This document shows, piece by piece, positions 17,269 through 26,276 of a DNA stretch of 48,845 nucleotides. How positions within the stretch are numbered: the first letter of the stretch is position 1; each line of letters begins with the position of its first letter. This DNA comes from Solirubrobacterales bacterium (lineage in GTDB: Bacteria; Actinomycetota; Thermoleophilia; Solirubrobacterales; 70-9): contig JANWHD010000041.1 of NCBI GenBank assembly GCA_025450585.1, positions 1 to 48,845 of the forward strand, given 5' to 3'. A model generated the notes under the pieces. The model had not been told where the DNA came from and made no database searches. It was given only the letters and a program-made list of their open reading frames with translations. Made by a program: the position numbers and the translations under genes.

Positions 17269-17275
17269 TGCGGGG

Positions 17276-17872
17276 GTGGAAAGAGAATCGGAAAGAGGCG
17301 GCAGGTTCGATTGGGGCGGCGCCGCGCCTCCGCTGAGAACACGCGAGTCCGACGGCAATGCGCCCGGAGACGAACCGCGCAAGGACTTCCAGCTGGCGAC
17401 CCAGGAGGGTGCCCACCGCGAGCCGATCGACGGCGTGCGGATACGCGAGGCGCGCACGATTCCAGACGATCGGGGCTCGATCTGCGTCGCCTACGACCCC
17501 CGCTGGGGCTTCACCGAGGAGCCGATGGTCTACTGCTACGAGGTGACGATCCGTCCCGGCGCGATCAAGGGCTGGATCCTGCACGAGACCTACGACGACC
17601 GACTGTTCCTGGCGGCGGGGGCGGTCCGCTGGGTGCTCTTCGACGATCGGGACGGCTCGCCGACGCAGGGCAGGCTCAGCGAGCTCTTCTTCGACGAGCA
17701 TCACCGCAGCCTGCTGCGGATTCCGCGCGGGGTCTGGCACGCGGTCCAGAACGTCGGCGCGGACGATTCCCGGATGGTCAATTTCCCCACGGCCCCTTAT
17801 GACTATGAGAACCCCGACAAGACGCGGCTGCCGATCGACACCGATCGAATCCCGTATCGCTTCGAGCGCTGA
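17276..17872 (+). CDS. dTDP-4-dehydrorhamnose 3,5-epimerase-like (RmlC cupin) protein
   Basis: The 198-residue product has a disordered ~45-residue lead, then an RmlC-type cupin: DGVRIREARTIPDDRGSICV, EVTIRPGAIKGWILHETYDD, RLFLAAGAVRWVLFDDR, LRIPRGVWHAVQNVG. RmlC epimerises C3 and C5 of a dTDP-4-keto-6-deoxyhexose. Here the usual catalytic HxH environment reads WILHETYDD, so it may act on another nucleotide sugar or only bind one. It sits 6 bp before a family 2 glycosyltransferase, which suggests a joint role in making a surface or secondary-metabolite glycan. Confidence 0.75.
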   Translation: MERESERGGRFDWGGAAPPLRTRESDGNAPGDEPRKDFQLATQEGAHREPIDGVRIREARTIPDDRGSICVAYDPRWGFTEEPMVYCYEVTIRPGAIKGWILHETYDDRLFLAAGAVRWVLFDDRDGSPTQGRLSELFFDEHHRSLLRIPRGVWHAVQNVGADDSRMVNFPTAPYDYENPDKTRLPIDTDRIPYRFER

Positions 17873-17878
17873 GCCCCG

Positions 17879-18796
17879 GTGAGCGCCGCGGCGGCTCGGC
17901 GCCGCGGCAGCGGCATCGCGAGGGCGGCGTCCAATGCCCTGCGCAGGCCGCCGGCGGTCGGCGGTCCTCCCCTCGTCAGCGTCGTCATCGCCACCTACAA
18001 CTGGTCGGAGGTCCTGCGCTGGGCGATTCGCTCGGTCCGCGCTCAGAGCTATCCGCGTTGGGAGCTGATCGTGGTCGGGGACTGCTGTACCGACGATTCC
18101 GAGGCGGTCGTGGCTTCCTTCACCGATTCGCGAATCCGCTGGCACAACCGCGAGGTGAACGCCGGCAGCCAGTCGCTCCCCAACAACGACGGCATCGCGA
18201 TGGCGCGCGGCGAGCTCGTCGCCTACCTCGGCCACGACGACCTCTGGACCCCCGATCACCTGACGCGTCTGGTGGCCACCCAGGCGACCGCGGGAGCGGA
18301 CGTCGCCTTCTCCCTCTCCGAGGTGATCGGCCCACCCGGCAGCGGCATGCGCAACATCTCCGGCTTCAAGCCGCATGGCTACGACGGCGGGCATCTGCCG
18401 CCGAGCTCGCTTCTGCACCGGCGCGATCTGGTCGAGAGCGTCGGTGGCTGGCGCGACTACCGCGAGATCGAGCAACCGCCGGACACGGAGCTGCTCGAGC
18501 GGGCGCTCGGCGCCGGCGCCTCGTTTGCCTGCTCGTGGGCGCTCACGGCTTTCAAGCTGCCCTCGGCGATGCGGCGCAATTCCTACGTCGAGCGGCGCTC
18601 TGAGGAGCAGGCGGAGCTGGCACGGCGGATGGAGAGCGAGGCGGCCTTTCAGCTGCGAGAGCTGGCCCGCGCGGTGGCGAGCCGCGCGAGGCGGCCGCGC
18701 AGCGACCCGAACCGTTTCGCCCCACAGGTCGGCCCCGAGGACGGCAAGGGCGCCTACGTTCGGGCGGCGCGTCGCGTGCGCGGCCTGGATCCGTAG
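17879..18796 (+). CDS. Family 2 glycosyltransferase
   Basis: The 305-residue product has a basic N-terminal extension, then a GT-A fold: PLVSVVIATYNWSEVLRWAI at the nucleotide-binding edge, WELIVVGDCCTDDS, NNDGIAMARGELVAYLGHDD with the DDxW-type metal motif, and WRDYREIEQPPDTELLERAL later. No membrane helices are seen, so it is cytosolic and acts on a lipid-linked or small acceptor. GTG 17879 follows the epimerase-like gene by 6 bp, implying one operon. Donor and acceptor are unknown. Confidence 0.88.
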   Translation: MSAAAARRRGSGIARAASNALRRPPAVGGPPLVSVVIATYNWSEVLRWAIRSVRAQSYPRWELIVVGDCCTDDSEAVVASFTDSRIRWHNREVNAGSQSLPNNDGIAMARGELVAYLGHDDLWTPDHLTRLVATQATAGADVAFSLSEVIGPPGSGMRNISGFKPHGYDGGHLPPSSLLHRRDLVESVGGWRDYREIEQPPDTELLERALGAGASFACSWALTAFKLPSAMRRNSYVERRSEEQAELARRMESEAAFQLRELARAVASRARRPRSDPNRFAPQVGPEDGKGAYVRAARRVRGLDP

Positions 18797-18807
18797 AAGT
18801 GGACGGC

Positions 18808-19623
18808 TCAGCGCCGCTCGACCAGGGTCGAGACGACGGCCTCGTAGAAGCCGTCGCCCATCGCGCCCTCGGTGACGGTGATGTTGTCCCAGGCGGGCAT
18901 CGCGGCGCGCAGGCCCGGGTCGTGCTCAGGGCCGTTGGCGACTACGAAGAAGCGGCCGACCGCGGCGGCGACCTCGAGGTCCTCGACCGAGTCGCCGACG
19001 CCGATGCACTCGGCCGGGTCGTAGCCGCGGGCGCGAGCGTGGGCGGTGACAGCGCCGGCCTTGCTGACCTGCTTGGGAACAAGGTGGTAGCAGTGGGTGC
19101 GGCCCTCGATGGCGGGCATCGGGCGGCCGATCGCGCCGTTGTCAAGCAGCCGCAGGTCGCCGGCGCCGTTCTCCGCCAGCAGGGCGTTGACCTCCTCGAC
19201 GTCGACCTTGCCGCGGAAGAGGTGGGAGAGGATGCGGCCGGTGTGCCAGGGGGTGTGGTACTCCAGCCGCCCCTCGTAGCGCCCGAAGAGCAGCTTGGGG
19301 ATGCCGCGCTGCTCGATCTTCTCGTAGACGGTGCCGTTCTCGTCGGGGACGAGGTCGCCGGTCAGAAGGGTCGTCTCGCCGTCGATCGCGAAGGCGCAGC
19401 CGGCCTCGTAGATGTACGAAGCCTGGCCCATCAGGCGGGCCGCCTCGTGCACCTGCGGCTCGCGCCGCCCCGACATGATCACGACCTCGGCCCCGGCCCG
19501 GTGGCAGGCCTCCAGGCCCCGCGCCTGGGCGAGCGAGAAGCCGCCCTCGGGGTCGTGGAAGAGCGAGCTCCCCTGCCCGAGCAGGGTGCCGTCGAGGTCG
19601 GTGTAGACGCATCGCAGGGGCAG
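18808..19623 (-). CDS. HAD phosphatase of the mannosyl/glucosyl-3-phosphoglycerate phosphatase type
   Basis: The 271-residue frame carries all HAD motifs: CVYTDLDGTLL (nucleophile Asp), VVIMSGRR (motif II), PKQVSKAGAV (motif III Lys) and GVGDSVEDLEVA (motif IV). The long cap with CYHLVPKQVSK resembles MpgP/GpgP, which dephosphorylate the product of GpgS; gpgS lies 2.5 kb away. No ATG, GTG or TTG occurs between an upstream in-frame TGA and motif I. The only plausible start is CTG (19623, or 19617). A start at GTG/ATG near 19485 would remove the nucleophile. TTGACT ends 7 nt before CTG 19623, the spacing of the leaderless starts here. Confidence 0.8.
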   Translation of the reverse strand: MPLRCVYTDLDGTLLGQGSSLFHDPEGGFSLAQARGLEACHRAGAEVVIMSGRREPQVHEAARLMGQASYIYEAGCAFAIDGETTLLTGDLVPDENGTVYEKIEQRGIPKLLFGRYEGRLEYHTPWHTGRILSHLFRGKVDVEEVNALLAENGAGDLRLLDNGAIGRPMPAIEGRTHCYHLVPKQVSKAGAVTAHARARGYDPAECIGVGDSVEDLEVAAAVGRFFVVANGPEHDPGLRAAMPAWDNITVTEGAMGDGFYEAVVSTLVERR

Positions 19624-19688
19624 GGCGCGAAGTCAACCAGACGCGAGATGCAGCCACCGGTCGGGGGGTGGTGAGAGTATGTGCCGCG

Positions 19689-22166
19689 ATGCGGGGCAGG
19701 CGCCGAGGCAGCCGGGTGAGGATCCTGCTTGCGACCGTCCTGGTCGCGACGGCGGTCGCCGCGGGATGCGCGCTGATCGTCGTCGGCGAGGCGCGGGTCA
19801 AGTCGATCCCCGCGCTCTCGATCGCGGTCTTCGGGACCTTCCTCACCTCGATGTCGATCATCGCCGCCTTCTCGATCGAGAAAGGGTCGCGCTGGCCGAC
19901 TCCCTGGGAGGTCCTCGACCACGCTCACGTGCCCGCTTGGTTCCTCGTCGCGCTCGGCTCGGTCGTCGCCGCGCTGCTCGCTGGCGCGATCGACAGCGCC
20001 TTTCTCAGCGCCTTCAGCCTGACCCTTGCCCTGACCGCGGTGCCGCTCGGCACCTGGGGGCTGTGGGGCCTGATCGCGCTCTCCTCCGACCAGGGGCGGG
20101 GGCGGCTCGTGGTCGAGCTGCTGACCGAGTCGATCCTGGCGCCCCCGTCGCCCCGTTCCCCCGCGCCACCCGATCTCGGCGAGATCGACACCGAGGACCA
20201 CGTCCCCGACAGCTTCCTGATCGCCGGCGAAGCGCGACCGCCGCGCGGGACCGGGGTGGCGATCGAGCTGGTCCCGGCGGTGCTGCGCGAATACGCCGAC
20301 CGGCGCGACCTGGAGGCGATCGTCGGCTTGATCGACGAGGTCCACGCCAGCGCCCGCGCGGCGCTGGAGCGCGCCCGCGAGGTCGACGCCGGCGATTACC
20401 TGCGCAGCATCGACTCGCTGCTGGGGGTCCAGCACTCCCTTTACGAGGAGCTGGCGAACCGCGTCCTCGCCGGCCAGCTGGGCGATGCGACCGCGCGGAT
20501 CGCGCTCGCTCGCGCCGGCGAGGCGGCCCTCGACGTCGCCGGCCGAGCGCGCTGCCCAGTCCCCGACACGGTGTGGGACGCCTCCGCCGCGGAGGCGATC
20601 GTCGCCCGCCATCTCACGGCGCTCGCGCGCTTTGCCGGATACGTGGCCCGGGAGGCGGACGGACGGCTGGGCCTCGGTGCGCCACCGGCGGCCGTGGGCG
20701 GCGCCGGGAGGAGCGGCGAGCGAGCCGGGGTCCTTGCCCTGCGCGGCGTCGCGGTGGAGCTGCAGCAGGCGATCCGCTGGGCGATCGACCCCGATCCTCC
20801 GGGGACGAAGATCCCCCCGGAGCATCCCTGGCGGGCCGGTCTCTCCGATCCGGAGGCGGTGCTCGTATGGCTCTGGAGCACCACCGAGTCGGCATCGGGC
20901 CCGTTCGGCGTCGGTCAATACGCGGCCTGCGAAATCCTCACCGGGAAGAAGTTCTTCGAGTCCTACTGGGACGGCTTCGACGTCTTCACGGAGATCTCGC
21001 GCCGGCTGGAGCCGGGCGAGCGGGAGGGGGGCGACCGCGAGAACGGGCGAGATGGCGAGGCGATCGCGGCATCGCGCGAGGCGGTCGCGCGGGCCGGGGG
21101 CCTGGAGCGGCTCTCGCTGGAGCTGGCCGCCTCCCGCCTGGCGGCGACGCCGCCACTTGTCGCCGGTGCCCCGGCCTACGCCGGGGACCCCCGCCGGCTC
21201 GACGAGCGCCACGCGGCCTGCAACCTCTTCCTTGCCGGGGCTGGCTACAAGCCACCGGGGCGCGATCCCGTCGCCGACCTCGCCTGGCTTCTCACCGATC
21301 GCCTCCGCGGCAGTCTCTGGACGACTGTCTTCGACCAGCTCTCGCTGCTCTCGGATCGGGTGCTGACGCCGCCGCTGCAGCCGCTGCACCGGCGCCCGGA
21401 GGCGTGCGCGCTGGCGGTCGTCCTGCGCTCGGCTCCCCTCGACGAGGAGCCGAGCGAGGCCTCCCTCGCCGCCGCCAGGGACTTCGTCGGGTTGCTGCCC
21501 GACCCGTTGCTGGAGTTGACGGCTGAGCTGGCGGTGGCCTTGACCGGGACGGGTCCCGAACCCCTCCCGGCCGAGCGCGAGGGGCGTCGGGAGCGGCTGC
21601 TCGAGGCGGCGCGCTTCGCGCGCAAGGTGACTCCGGGCCCGCTTCCTGCCCGGACGCCCAGCGCACCGACGCGGGAGCCAGTGCCGCCGCTGGGCGAGTG
21701 CCCCAAGGGGTTCGCCGAGACGCTGGAGGAGATCGCCGCGGCCGGAGCGGAGGTCGAGGTGGACATCGTCCAGTGCGATCGGCGCTGGCTCGAGGACTGG
21801 GCGGAGGCACGGGCATGGATCGACGCCGAGCTGCTCGCCGGCGCGCTCAGGGTCGGGGTGAACGTGCGCCGGATCGTTCTCTACGACCTCGCGCGCGACG
21901 CTTCCAGGCGCGATACCCGCCTGCACTACCGCTGGACCGAGTCGCTGGCCGCCGCCGTCCGCTGCTTCCCCCGCCGCGAGGCGGTCGCCTCGCGCTATGA
22001 GGTGAAACGGCTGATCGTGCCCGCCGCGGGCGCGGCGGAGGTCCCGGCAGACGCCGTCTTCGTCCGCCGACCCGGCGAGCCTGCCGACACCGGTTTCGAG
22101 CGTTTCTGGTCACGGTCGAATGGGGCTGGCGGTCGCTCCGGCGGGCTTGGCCTGATCGAGCTCTGA
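19689..22166 (+). CDS. Unknown 825-residue membrane protein in gpgS locus
   Basis: I do not recognise this protein. The first ~150 residues hold four hydrophobic helices (RILLATVLVATAVAAGCALI, then SIAVFGTFLTSMSIIAAF, WFLVALGSVVAALLAGAI and LALTAVPLGTWGLWGLIAL). The remaining ~670 residues are soluble, rich in Ala/Arg/Glu and predicted helical, with alternating charged helices such as AIVGLIDEVHASARAALERA and a C-terminal part with more strands. No catalytic motif is visible. It lies between a GpgP-like phosphatase (divergent, 65 bp or less) and gpgS; its TGA and the gpgS stop abut in TGATCA. Start may instead be GTG 19668 or 19671. Confidence 0.75.
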   Translation: MRGRRRGSRVRILLATVLVATAVAAGCALIVVGEARVKSIPALSIAVFGTFLTSMSIIAAFSIEKGSRWPTPWEVLDHAHVPAWFLVALGSVVAALLAGAIDSAFLSAFSLTLALTAVPLGTWGLWGLIALSSDQGRGRLVVELLTESILAPPSPRSPAPPDLGEIDTEDHVPDSFLIAGEARPPRGTGVAIELVPAVLREYADRRDLEAIVGLIDEVHASARAALERAREVDAGDYLRSIDSLLGVQHSLYEELANRVLAGQLGDATARIALARAGEAALDVAGRARCPVPDTVWDASAAEAIVARHLTALARFAGYVAREADGRLGLGAPPAAVGGAGRSGERAGVLALRGVAVELQQAIRWAIDPDPPGTKIPPEHPWRAGLSDPEAVLVWLWSTTESASGPFGVGQYAACEILTGKKFFESYWDGFDVFTEISRRLEPGEREGGDRENGRDGEAIAASREAVARAGGLERLSLELAASRLAATPPLVAGAPAYAGDPRRLDERHAACNLFLAGAGYKPPGRDPVADLAWLLTDRLRGSLWTTVFDQLSLLSDRVLTPPLQPLHRRPEACALAVVLRSAPLDEEPSEASLAAARDFVGLLPDPLLELTAELAVALTGTGPEPLPAEREGRRERLLEAARFARKVTPGPLPARTPSAPTREPVPPLGECPKGFAETLEEIAAAGAEVEVDIVQCDRRWLEDWAEARAWIDAELLAGALRVGVNVRRIVLYDLARDASRRDTRLHYRWTESLAAAVRCFPRREAVASRYEVKRLIVPAAGAAEVPADAVFVRRPGEPADTGFERFWSRSNGAGGRSGGLGLIEL

Positions 22167-23051
22167 TCACCCGTGTGAGATCGACCCGGCGAGCTCGGCG
22201 ATTGCCGGTCTCCGGGACAGGCGCGGTGGCCCTCCGAGCGCCCCGGCGAGCGATCCGGTTGCAGGCCCGCCCTCCTGCTCGAGCTCGGTCGCGAGGGCGG
22301 CGACGATGTCGCGGGCCATCTCCGCCAGCGCGGCCAGGCTCTGGTGCGAGTTGCGCTTGCTGCCGAGGTCGACCTGGGCCATGTGCTCGATTCCCACCCG
22401 CCTCCAGACCTCGATCAGCATCGCGATCTCGACCCCGTAGCCGGTCGCGTAGGGGATCGCCGCCAGCAGCGAGCGTCGCCCGGCGCACTCGCCCGCCAGT
22501 GGCTGCCTGAAGGCGGCGAGCTCGGGGACGAGCAGCTCCAGCAGCGGCCGGGCGGTCAGCTCGGTGACGCGGCCGCCGCCGTCCTCGATCTCCATCTCTT
22601 CGATCGCCAGAGGGCGCCGGTAGAAGCCCTTGACGAAGCCGACCGAGGGCGACTGCAGGAGGGGACCGAGGAGGCCGGTGACGTAATGGGCGCCGAAGTC
22701 GCGGACGTCGCCGTCCAGATAGACGACGAGCTCGCCCCGGCAGACCGAGAGCGCCCGCCACATAGCGTCTCCCTTGCCCTTAACCGGCCCGAAGTCGGGC
22801 AGCAGCTCAGACTCCTGGAACACCTCCGCCCCCGCCTCGGCGGCGATCGTCGCCGTGCCGTCCTCGGAGCCGGCGTCGACCACCAGCAGCTGGTCGACCA
22901 GGCCGGCGTCGCGCAGGCCGGCGACGGCGCGCACGGTGGCGGCGATCGTCGCCGCGGTCTCGCGGGTCGGCACGCAGACCGAGATCGGCTCGCGCTTGAA
23001 GCGGAGAATGCGGTCGAGGGCGAACTGCGAGTGGTCGAAGGTGGCTAGCAT
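22167..23051 (-). CDS. gpgS: Glucosyl-3-phosphoglycerate synthase (GT81)
   Basis: The 294-residue enzyme transfers glucose (or mannose) from a nucleotide sugar to 3-phosphoglycerate, the first step towards glucosylglycerate or methylglucose lipopolysaccharide. It shows ISVCVPTRETAATI, LLVVDAGSEDGTA, PVKGKGDAMWRAL, VYLDGDVRDF, GFVKGFYRRP, ATGYGVEIAMLIEV and the C-terminal VDLGSKRNSHQSLAALAEMA, all close to the mycobacterial GpgS pattern. ATG 23051 starts at the conserved N-terminus; a longer opening to 23201 overlaps the divergent folP gene. Mycobacteria also pair gpgS with folP2, which supports the call. Confidence 0.9.
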   Translation of the reverse strand: MLATFDHSQFALDRILRFKREPISVCVPTRETAATIAATVRAVAGLRDAGLVDQLLVVDAGSEDGTATIAAEAGAEVFQESELLPDFGPVKGKGDAMWRALSVCRGELVVYLDGDVRDFGAHYVTGLLGPLLQSPSVGFVKGFYRRPLAIEEMEIEDGGGRVTELTARPLLELLVPELAAFRQPLAGECAGRRSLLAAIPYATGYGVEIAMLIEVWRRVGIEHMAQVDLGSKRNSHQSLAALAEMARDIVAALATELEQEGGPATGSLAGALGGPPRLSRRPAIAELAGSISHG

Positions 23052-23064
23052 CGTCTGGCTTGCA

Positions 23065-23991
23065 ATGGAGTCTGATCCAATGATCCCTTCGACGCTGCGG
23101 GGCCGCGAGGTGACCCTGGACGTGAGCCGGCCGCTCGTCGTCGGGATCGCCAACGCGACGCCGGACTCGTTCTCCGACAGCGGCGAGCGGTCCCCCGCCA
23201 CCTGGATCCGGAACGCGCTCGCATGCTATGCGGCCGGCGCGGCGATCGTTGAGGTCGGCGGCGAATCCAACGTCTCCAACAGGCCGCCGGTGACGGCGGC
23301 GGAGGAGATCGAGCGGGTGGTGCCGGTGATCGCGGCCCTGGTCGGCGCCGGCGCGCCGGTCACCGTCGACACCCACCGCGTCGAAACCGCGACCGCGGCG
23401 CTCGAGGCCGGCGCATCTTTCGTCAACGACATCACCGGCTTCCGCGATCCGCAGATGGTCGAGCTCTGCGCCGAGCGAGGTGCCGGGGTGATCCTGATGC
23501 ACACCGAGACCCCGCCGAAGACGCCGCTCTGGGACGACAGTCTCTACCCCGGCGGCGTCGTCGAGCACATGCTCGCCTTCTTCGAGGAGCGCCTGCGGAC
23601 GCTCGCCGCCGCGGGGGTGGGGAAGGACCGGGTCGTACTCGACCCCGGCCCGGATTTCGCGAAGACGCCGCGCCAGTCGGTCGAGGCGCTGCGCGGCCTC
23701 GACCGACTGGTTGGGCTCGGCCCCCCGGTGATGCTGGCGGTCTCCAGGAAGGACGTCGTCGGCGCCCTGACCGGGCGGCGCCCGCGCGATCGGGGGGCCG
23801 GCACGCTGGCCGCGCTAGCCGCGGGGCTGCGCCGGGGGGCGCGTCTGCTGCGAGTCCACGACGTCGAGGCGACCGTCGACTTCCTGCGCGTCTGGGAGGC
23901 GCTGGAAGAAGACGTCGAGGTGCCGGTCGAGCTGCGGATCGGCGAAGAGATCCGTCGCGAAGGGCCGGCTGGCACGCTGGACCCGGCGTGA
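23065..23991 (+). CDS. folP2: Dihydropteroate synthase homologue (FolP2-like)
   Basis: The 308-residue TIM-barrel protein has GIANATPDSFSDSGE, VTVDTHR, SFVNDITGF, LMHTE, VLDPGPDF, AVSRKDVVG and LLRVHDVEAT, the set found in DHPS. DHPS joins pABA to the pterin pyrophosphate in folate synthesis. The second active-site loop, normally GGESTRPG, reads GGESNVSNRPPV, which alters the pABA/sulfonamide site. With gpgS divergent 13 bp away, as in mycobacteria, this is probably the FolP2 paralogue rather than the main folate enzyme. TAGCAT lies at 23046-23051; ATG 23080 is an alternative start. Confidence 0.82.
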   Translation: MESDPMIPSTLRGREVTLDVSRPLVVGIANATPDSFSDSGERSPATWIRNALACYAAGAAIVEVGGESNVSNRPPVTAAEEIERVVPVIAALVGAGAPVTVDTHRVETATAALEAGASFVNDITGFRDPQMVELCAERGAGVILMHTETPPKTPLWDDSLYPGGVVEHMLAFFEERLRTLAAAGVGKDRVVLDPGPDFAKTPRQSVEALRGLDRLVGLGPPVMLAVSRKDVVGALTGRRPRDRGAGTLAALAAGLRRGARLLRVHDVEATVDFLRVWEALEEDVEVPVELRIGEEIRREGPAGTLDPA

Positions 23992-26276
23992 GCAGGACCG
24001 GCTCGCGCTCGCTGCTCGCGACTCCTTGGGCGGTGGCGCTCGACCCGGCGCGCCGGGATGGTCGCATCGTCGCCGAGTCGAGCGAGGAGGAGCGCACGGC
24101 GCGGACGGTGGCGCTGCCGAGATCGCTCGACCCCGGCTTCGCCGAAGCGCTGAAGCGCGCCGGCGTCGAGCGGCTCTACTCCCACCAGCGCCAGGCGCTG
24201 GAGGCGGCCGCCGTCTCCAACCTCGTGATCACCAGCGGCACCGCCTCGGGCAAGAGCCTCGCCTTCAACCTGCCGGTGCTCGACGGCATCGCCGGCGACG
24301 CCAAGCGCCGTGCCCTCTACCTCTACCCGACCAAGGCGCTGGCCCAGGACCAGGCGCGCAAGCTGGCGGCGTTGCGCCCTCCCGGTCTGCGCGAGGCGAT
24401 CTACGACGGCGACACGCCGCGCGAAGAGCGGCCGGCGATCCGCCGCCGCAGCAACCTCGTCCTCACCAACCCGGACATGCTGCACGTCGGCATCCTGCCC
24501 CACCACAAGAGCTGGGGCGACTTCCTCGCCAACCTCGGCTGGGTCGTCGTCGACGAGGCCCACACCTACCGCGGCGTCTTCGGCTCCCACGTTGCCAACG
24601 TGCTGCGGCGGCTGCGCCGGGTGGCTCGCGCCTACGGGGCCGAGCCACGCTTTCTGCTCGCCTCGGCGACGATCGCCAACCCCGTCGGGCTGGCCGAGGA
24701 GCTGGTCGGGACGCCGTTCGAGCTCATCGACGACGACGGCGCGCCGAGCAGCGGGCGCGAGATCGCGATGTGGAACCCGCCGCTGATCGACAAGGCGACC
24801 GGGACGCGGCGCTCGGCGCTGGGCGAGGCGGCGGACCTGCTCGCCGAGCTGGTCTCCCACGGCGTGCGGACGATCTGCTTCCTCAAGAGCCGGCGCGGGA
24901 TCGAGCTGATCCAGCGCTTCGCCCGCGAATCGCTGGAGGCTCGCGGCAAGCCCGAGCTGGCGGCGCGGATCGCCCCCTACCGTGGCGGTTACACGTCGCA
25001 GCAGCGGCGCGAGATCGAGGCGCGGCTCTCCGGCGGCGATCTGCTCGCCGTCGTCGCCACCGACGCGCTGGAGCTGGGGATCGACATCGGCGAGCTCGAC
25101 GCGGCGATCTGCGTCACCTTCCCCGGCACCGTCGCCAGCCTGCGCCAGATGTGGGGGAGGGCGGGACGGCGTCGGCGCGGGCTCGCCGTCTACGTCGCCG
25201 GCCAGGACGCGCTCGACCAGTTCTTCTGCCGCCACCCCGACGAGTTCATCGACCGCCCGGTCGAGGCGGCGATCCTCGACCAAGGCAACGAGCAGATCGC
25301 CTCGCGGCACATGGTCGCGGCGGCCTACGAGCTGCCGCTGGATGAGGAGGATGTGGAGGTCTTCGGCGAGGGCTGGCGCGAGCGGGCCGAGCGGCTGGTC
25401 GAGGCGGGCCAGCTGCGGCAGGCGGGAGGGCGGACGATGCCGCGCAGCAGCGAGTTCGTCGCCTCGAAGATCCCGCTGCGCTCCGCCTCGCCCGACTCGG
25501 TGGCGGTGATCGAGCGGGAGTCGGGGGAGATGCTCGGCTTGGTCGAGTCCGAGCGCGCCTTCACGACGATCCATCCGGGCGCGATCTACCTTCACCTCGG
25601 TCGCTCCTACGAGGTCGAGCAGCTCGACGTGGAGGGGCGGCGGGCGGTCGTCTCGCGCTTCGACGGTGACTGGTACACGCGGCCGAAGAAGGAGACCGAG
25701 ATCTACATCGAGCGGGTGCGCGAGCAGCGCTCCACGTCCGGTGTCGAGCTGAACTTCGGCGAGGTCTCGGTGACCGAGCAGGTGATCGCCTACCAGCGGG
25801 TCTCGATCTCCGACCAGGAGCCTTTCGACATCGTCTCGCTGGAGCTGCCCGAGCAGCACTTCGTCACCCAGGCGCTCTGGTACGTGCTGCCCGAGCGGTT
25901 GAGCGGGGCGCTGGCGCCCGACGTCCTGCTCGGCGCCCTGCACGCGACCGAGCACGGCCAGATCGCGGTGCTGCCGCTGATCGCGATGTGCGACCGCTGG
26001 GACATCGGCGGCCTCTCGACCAACGTCCACTTCCAGACCGGCCGCTCGACGATCTTCATCTACGACGGCCACCCCGGCGGGGTGGGCATCACGCTGCGCG
26101 GCTACGAGCAGTTCGAGCGCCTGCTGGGTGACGCCGAGCGCCTCATCGCCGAGTGCCCCTGCGAGTCCGGCTGCCCCTCCTGCGTGCAGAGCCCCAAGTG
26201 CGGCAACCTCAACGAGCCGCTGCACAAGGACGGCGCGCTGGAGCTGATGCGCTCGATGAAAGGCTCGGAGGGGTGA
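23988..26276 (+). CDS. DEAD/DEAH-box helicase with DUF1998 zinc-binding tail (MrfA/YprA-like)
   Basis: The 762-residue protein has an SF2 helicase core: ITSGTASGKSLAFNLP (Walker A), LYPTKALAQDQARKLA, VLTNPDMLHVGILP, VVVDEAHTYRGVFGSH (DEAH), LLASATIANP, then a second RecA fold with ATDALELGIDIGELDA and QMWGRAGRRRRG. The C-terminal DUF1998 part ends with the four-Cys site CPCESGCPSC...KCGN. Homologue MrfA of Bacillus subtilis unwinds DNA and takes part in mitomycin C repair. GTG 23988 overlaps the folP stop by 4 bp, so translation is coupled. Confidence 0.93.
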   Translation: MSRTGSRSLLATPWAVALDPARRDGRIVAESSEEERTARTVALPRSLDPGFAEALKRAGVERLYSHQRQALEAAAVSNLVITSGTASGKSLAFNLPVLDGIAGDAKRRALYLYPTKALAQDQARKLAALRPPGLREAIYDGDTPREERPAIRRRSNLVLTNPDMLHVGILPHHKSWGDFLANLGWVVVDEAHTYRGVFGSHVANVLRRLRRVARAYGAEPRFLLASATIANPVGLAEELVGTPFELIDDDGAPSSGREIAMWNPPLIDKATGTRRSALGEAADLLAELVSHGVRTICFLKSRRGIELIQRFARESLEARGKPELAARIAPYRGGYTSQQRREIEARLSGGDLLAVVATDALELGIDIGELDAAICVTFPGTVASLRQMWGRAGRRRRGLAVYVAGQDALDQFFCRHPDEFIDRPVEAAILDQGNEQIASRHMVAAAYELPLDEEDVEVFGEGWRERAERLVEAGQLRQAGGRTMPRSSEFVASKIPLRSASPDSVAVIERESGEMLGLVESERAFTTIHPGAIYLHLGRSYEVEQLDVEGRRAVVSRFDGDWYTRPKKETEIYIERVREQRSTSGVELNFGEVSVTEQVIAYQRVSISDQEPFDIVSLELPEQHFVTQALWYVLPERLSGALAPDVLLGALHATEHGQIAVLPLIAMCDRWDIGGLSTNVHFQTGRSTIFIYDGHPGGVGITLRGYEQFERLLGDAERLIAECPCESGCPSCVQSPKCGNLNEPLHKDGALELMRSMKGSEG

